64,000 nt of DNA from Candidatus Hydrogenedentota bacterium. GTDB lineage: Bacteria > Hydrogenedentota > Hydrogenedentia > Hydrogenedentales > JAEUWI01. The position numbers and the translations under genes are program-made. Location: positions 1 to 64,000 of the forward strand of contig JAEUWI010000009.1 in assembly GCA_016791475.1 (NCBI GenBank). Direction: 5' to 3'. Under the pieces are notes generated by a model. It was not told the origin of the DNA and did not search any database. It worked only from the letters and a program-made list of their open reading frames with translations. Shown here one piece after another: positions 63,851-64,000 of the stretch (its first letter is position 1; each line of letters opens with the position of its first letter).

Positions 63851-64000
63851 TTAGAACCCTGCCACGCCAATTCCCAGACGAACCGGCGTGCTCTCTTCCA
63901 GTTGATCACGGTAGTGCCGCAGAAGCGCGCAGCGGTCCGCGTCGATGATGTGGTCATTGCCCTTCTCGTACACAATCTGGCCCGACGTTCCCACGCCGTA
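63851..64000 (-). CDS. C-terminal end of a gene cut by the window edge
   Basis: The last 150 bases hold, on the minus strand, 49 codons ending in TAA at 63851: YGVGTSGQIVYEKG..., DHIIDADRCALLRHYRD and a final RLGIGVAGF. The ADRCALLRHY part recalls the end of phage terminase large subunits, but this is a weak guess. Between this stop and the previous gene (63566-63850) I see no clear gene. Confidence 0.45.
   Translation of the reverse strand, partial: YGVGTSGQIVYEKGNDHIIDADRCALLRHYRDQLEESTPVRLGIGVAGF

Overview
The window is GC-rich bacterial DNA from a diderm that makes lipopolysaccharide: it carries bamA, skp, lpxD and an lpxC-fabZ fusion. Many genes are of the kind abundant in planctomycete-like and candidate-phylum genomes: FG-GAP/VCBS secreted proteins, Tat-exported Gfo/Idh/MocA oxidoreductases, DUF1080, BNR sialidase-like and phytanoyl-CoA dioxygenase-like proteins. 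Together with mcsA-mcsB-clpC this suggests a PVC/FCB-like lineage, perhaps Hydrogenedentes. That placement is inference from gene content only; no 16S rRNA gene is present.

Layout. 1-2560: cmk and recJ, coupled. 2583-9824: a lipoprotein gene with an apparent frameshift, a four-gene overlapping operon (ABC-2 ATPase, permease, two FG-GAP proteins), and an opposing TPR/BON envelope pair. 10114-16490: DUF1080 protein, a NaChBac-type ion channel, a 9-bp minisatellite, MaoC-like protein, YajQ, then sialidase-like, PhyH-like and DapA-like genes. 16491-18768: a BRO-N gene, two tandem paralogous genes of about 42 codons and a repeat-rich stretch. 18769-25189: Gfo/Idh/MocA, a HEAT-repeat secreted protein, an AlbA-type regulator, an FG-GAP protein and a bidirectional terminator. 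25217-27325 (minus): SUI1-like factor and a family-39-type glycosyltransferase, with a second 9-bp minisatellite upstream. 27546-37500: mcsA, a degenerate mcsB, clpC and bamA, then skp, lpxD and lpxC-fabZ, linking protein quality control to outer-membrane biogenesis.

37530-45377: an S41-like protein that has lost its catalytic dyad, phnW-phnX for 2-aminoethylphosphonate breakdown, a TlpA-like thioredoxin, a Kef-type antiporter and two small proteins. 45397-53907 (minus): one long translation cluster, rpsL-rpsG-fusA-tuf-rpmG-tRNA-Trp-secE-nusG-rplK-rplA-metK, with a clear promoter at one end and a terminator at the other.

54106-64000 is an accessory region: a sialidase-like gene, a nucleotidyltransferase with an overlapping small gene, an orphan antitoxin-type HTH gene coupled to a HEAT protein, a GH36 alpha-galactosidase, and a stretch (59341-61912) in which three minus-strand genes are each bounded by inverted pairs of one palindromic repeat, laid out like a cassette array. 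A secreted helical-barrel protein and a cut-off gene end the window. The most unusual signals are this cassette-like array, the two 9-bp minisatellites between divergent genes, the tandem small proteins, and the degenerate McsB and S41 proteins inside otherwise conserved contexts.
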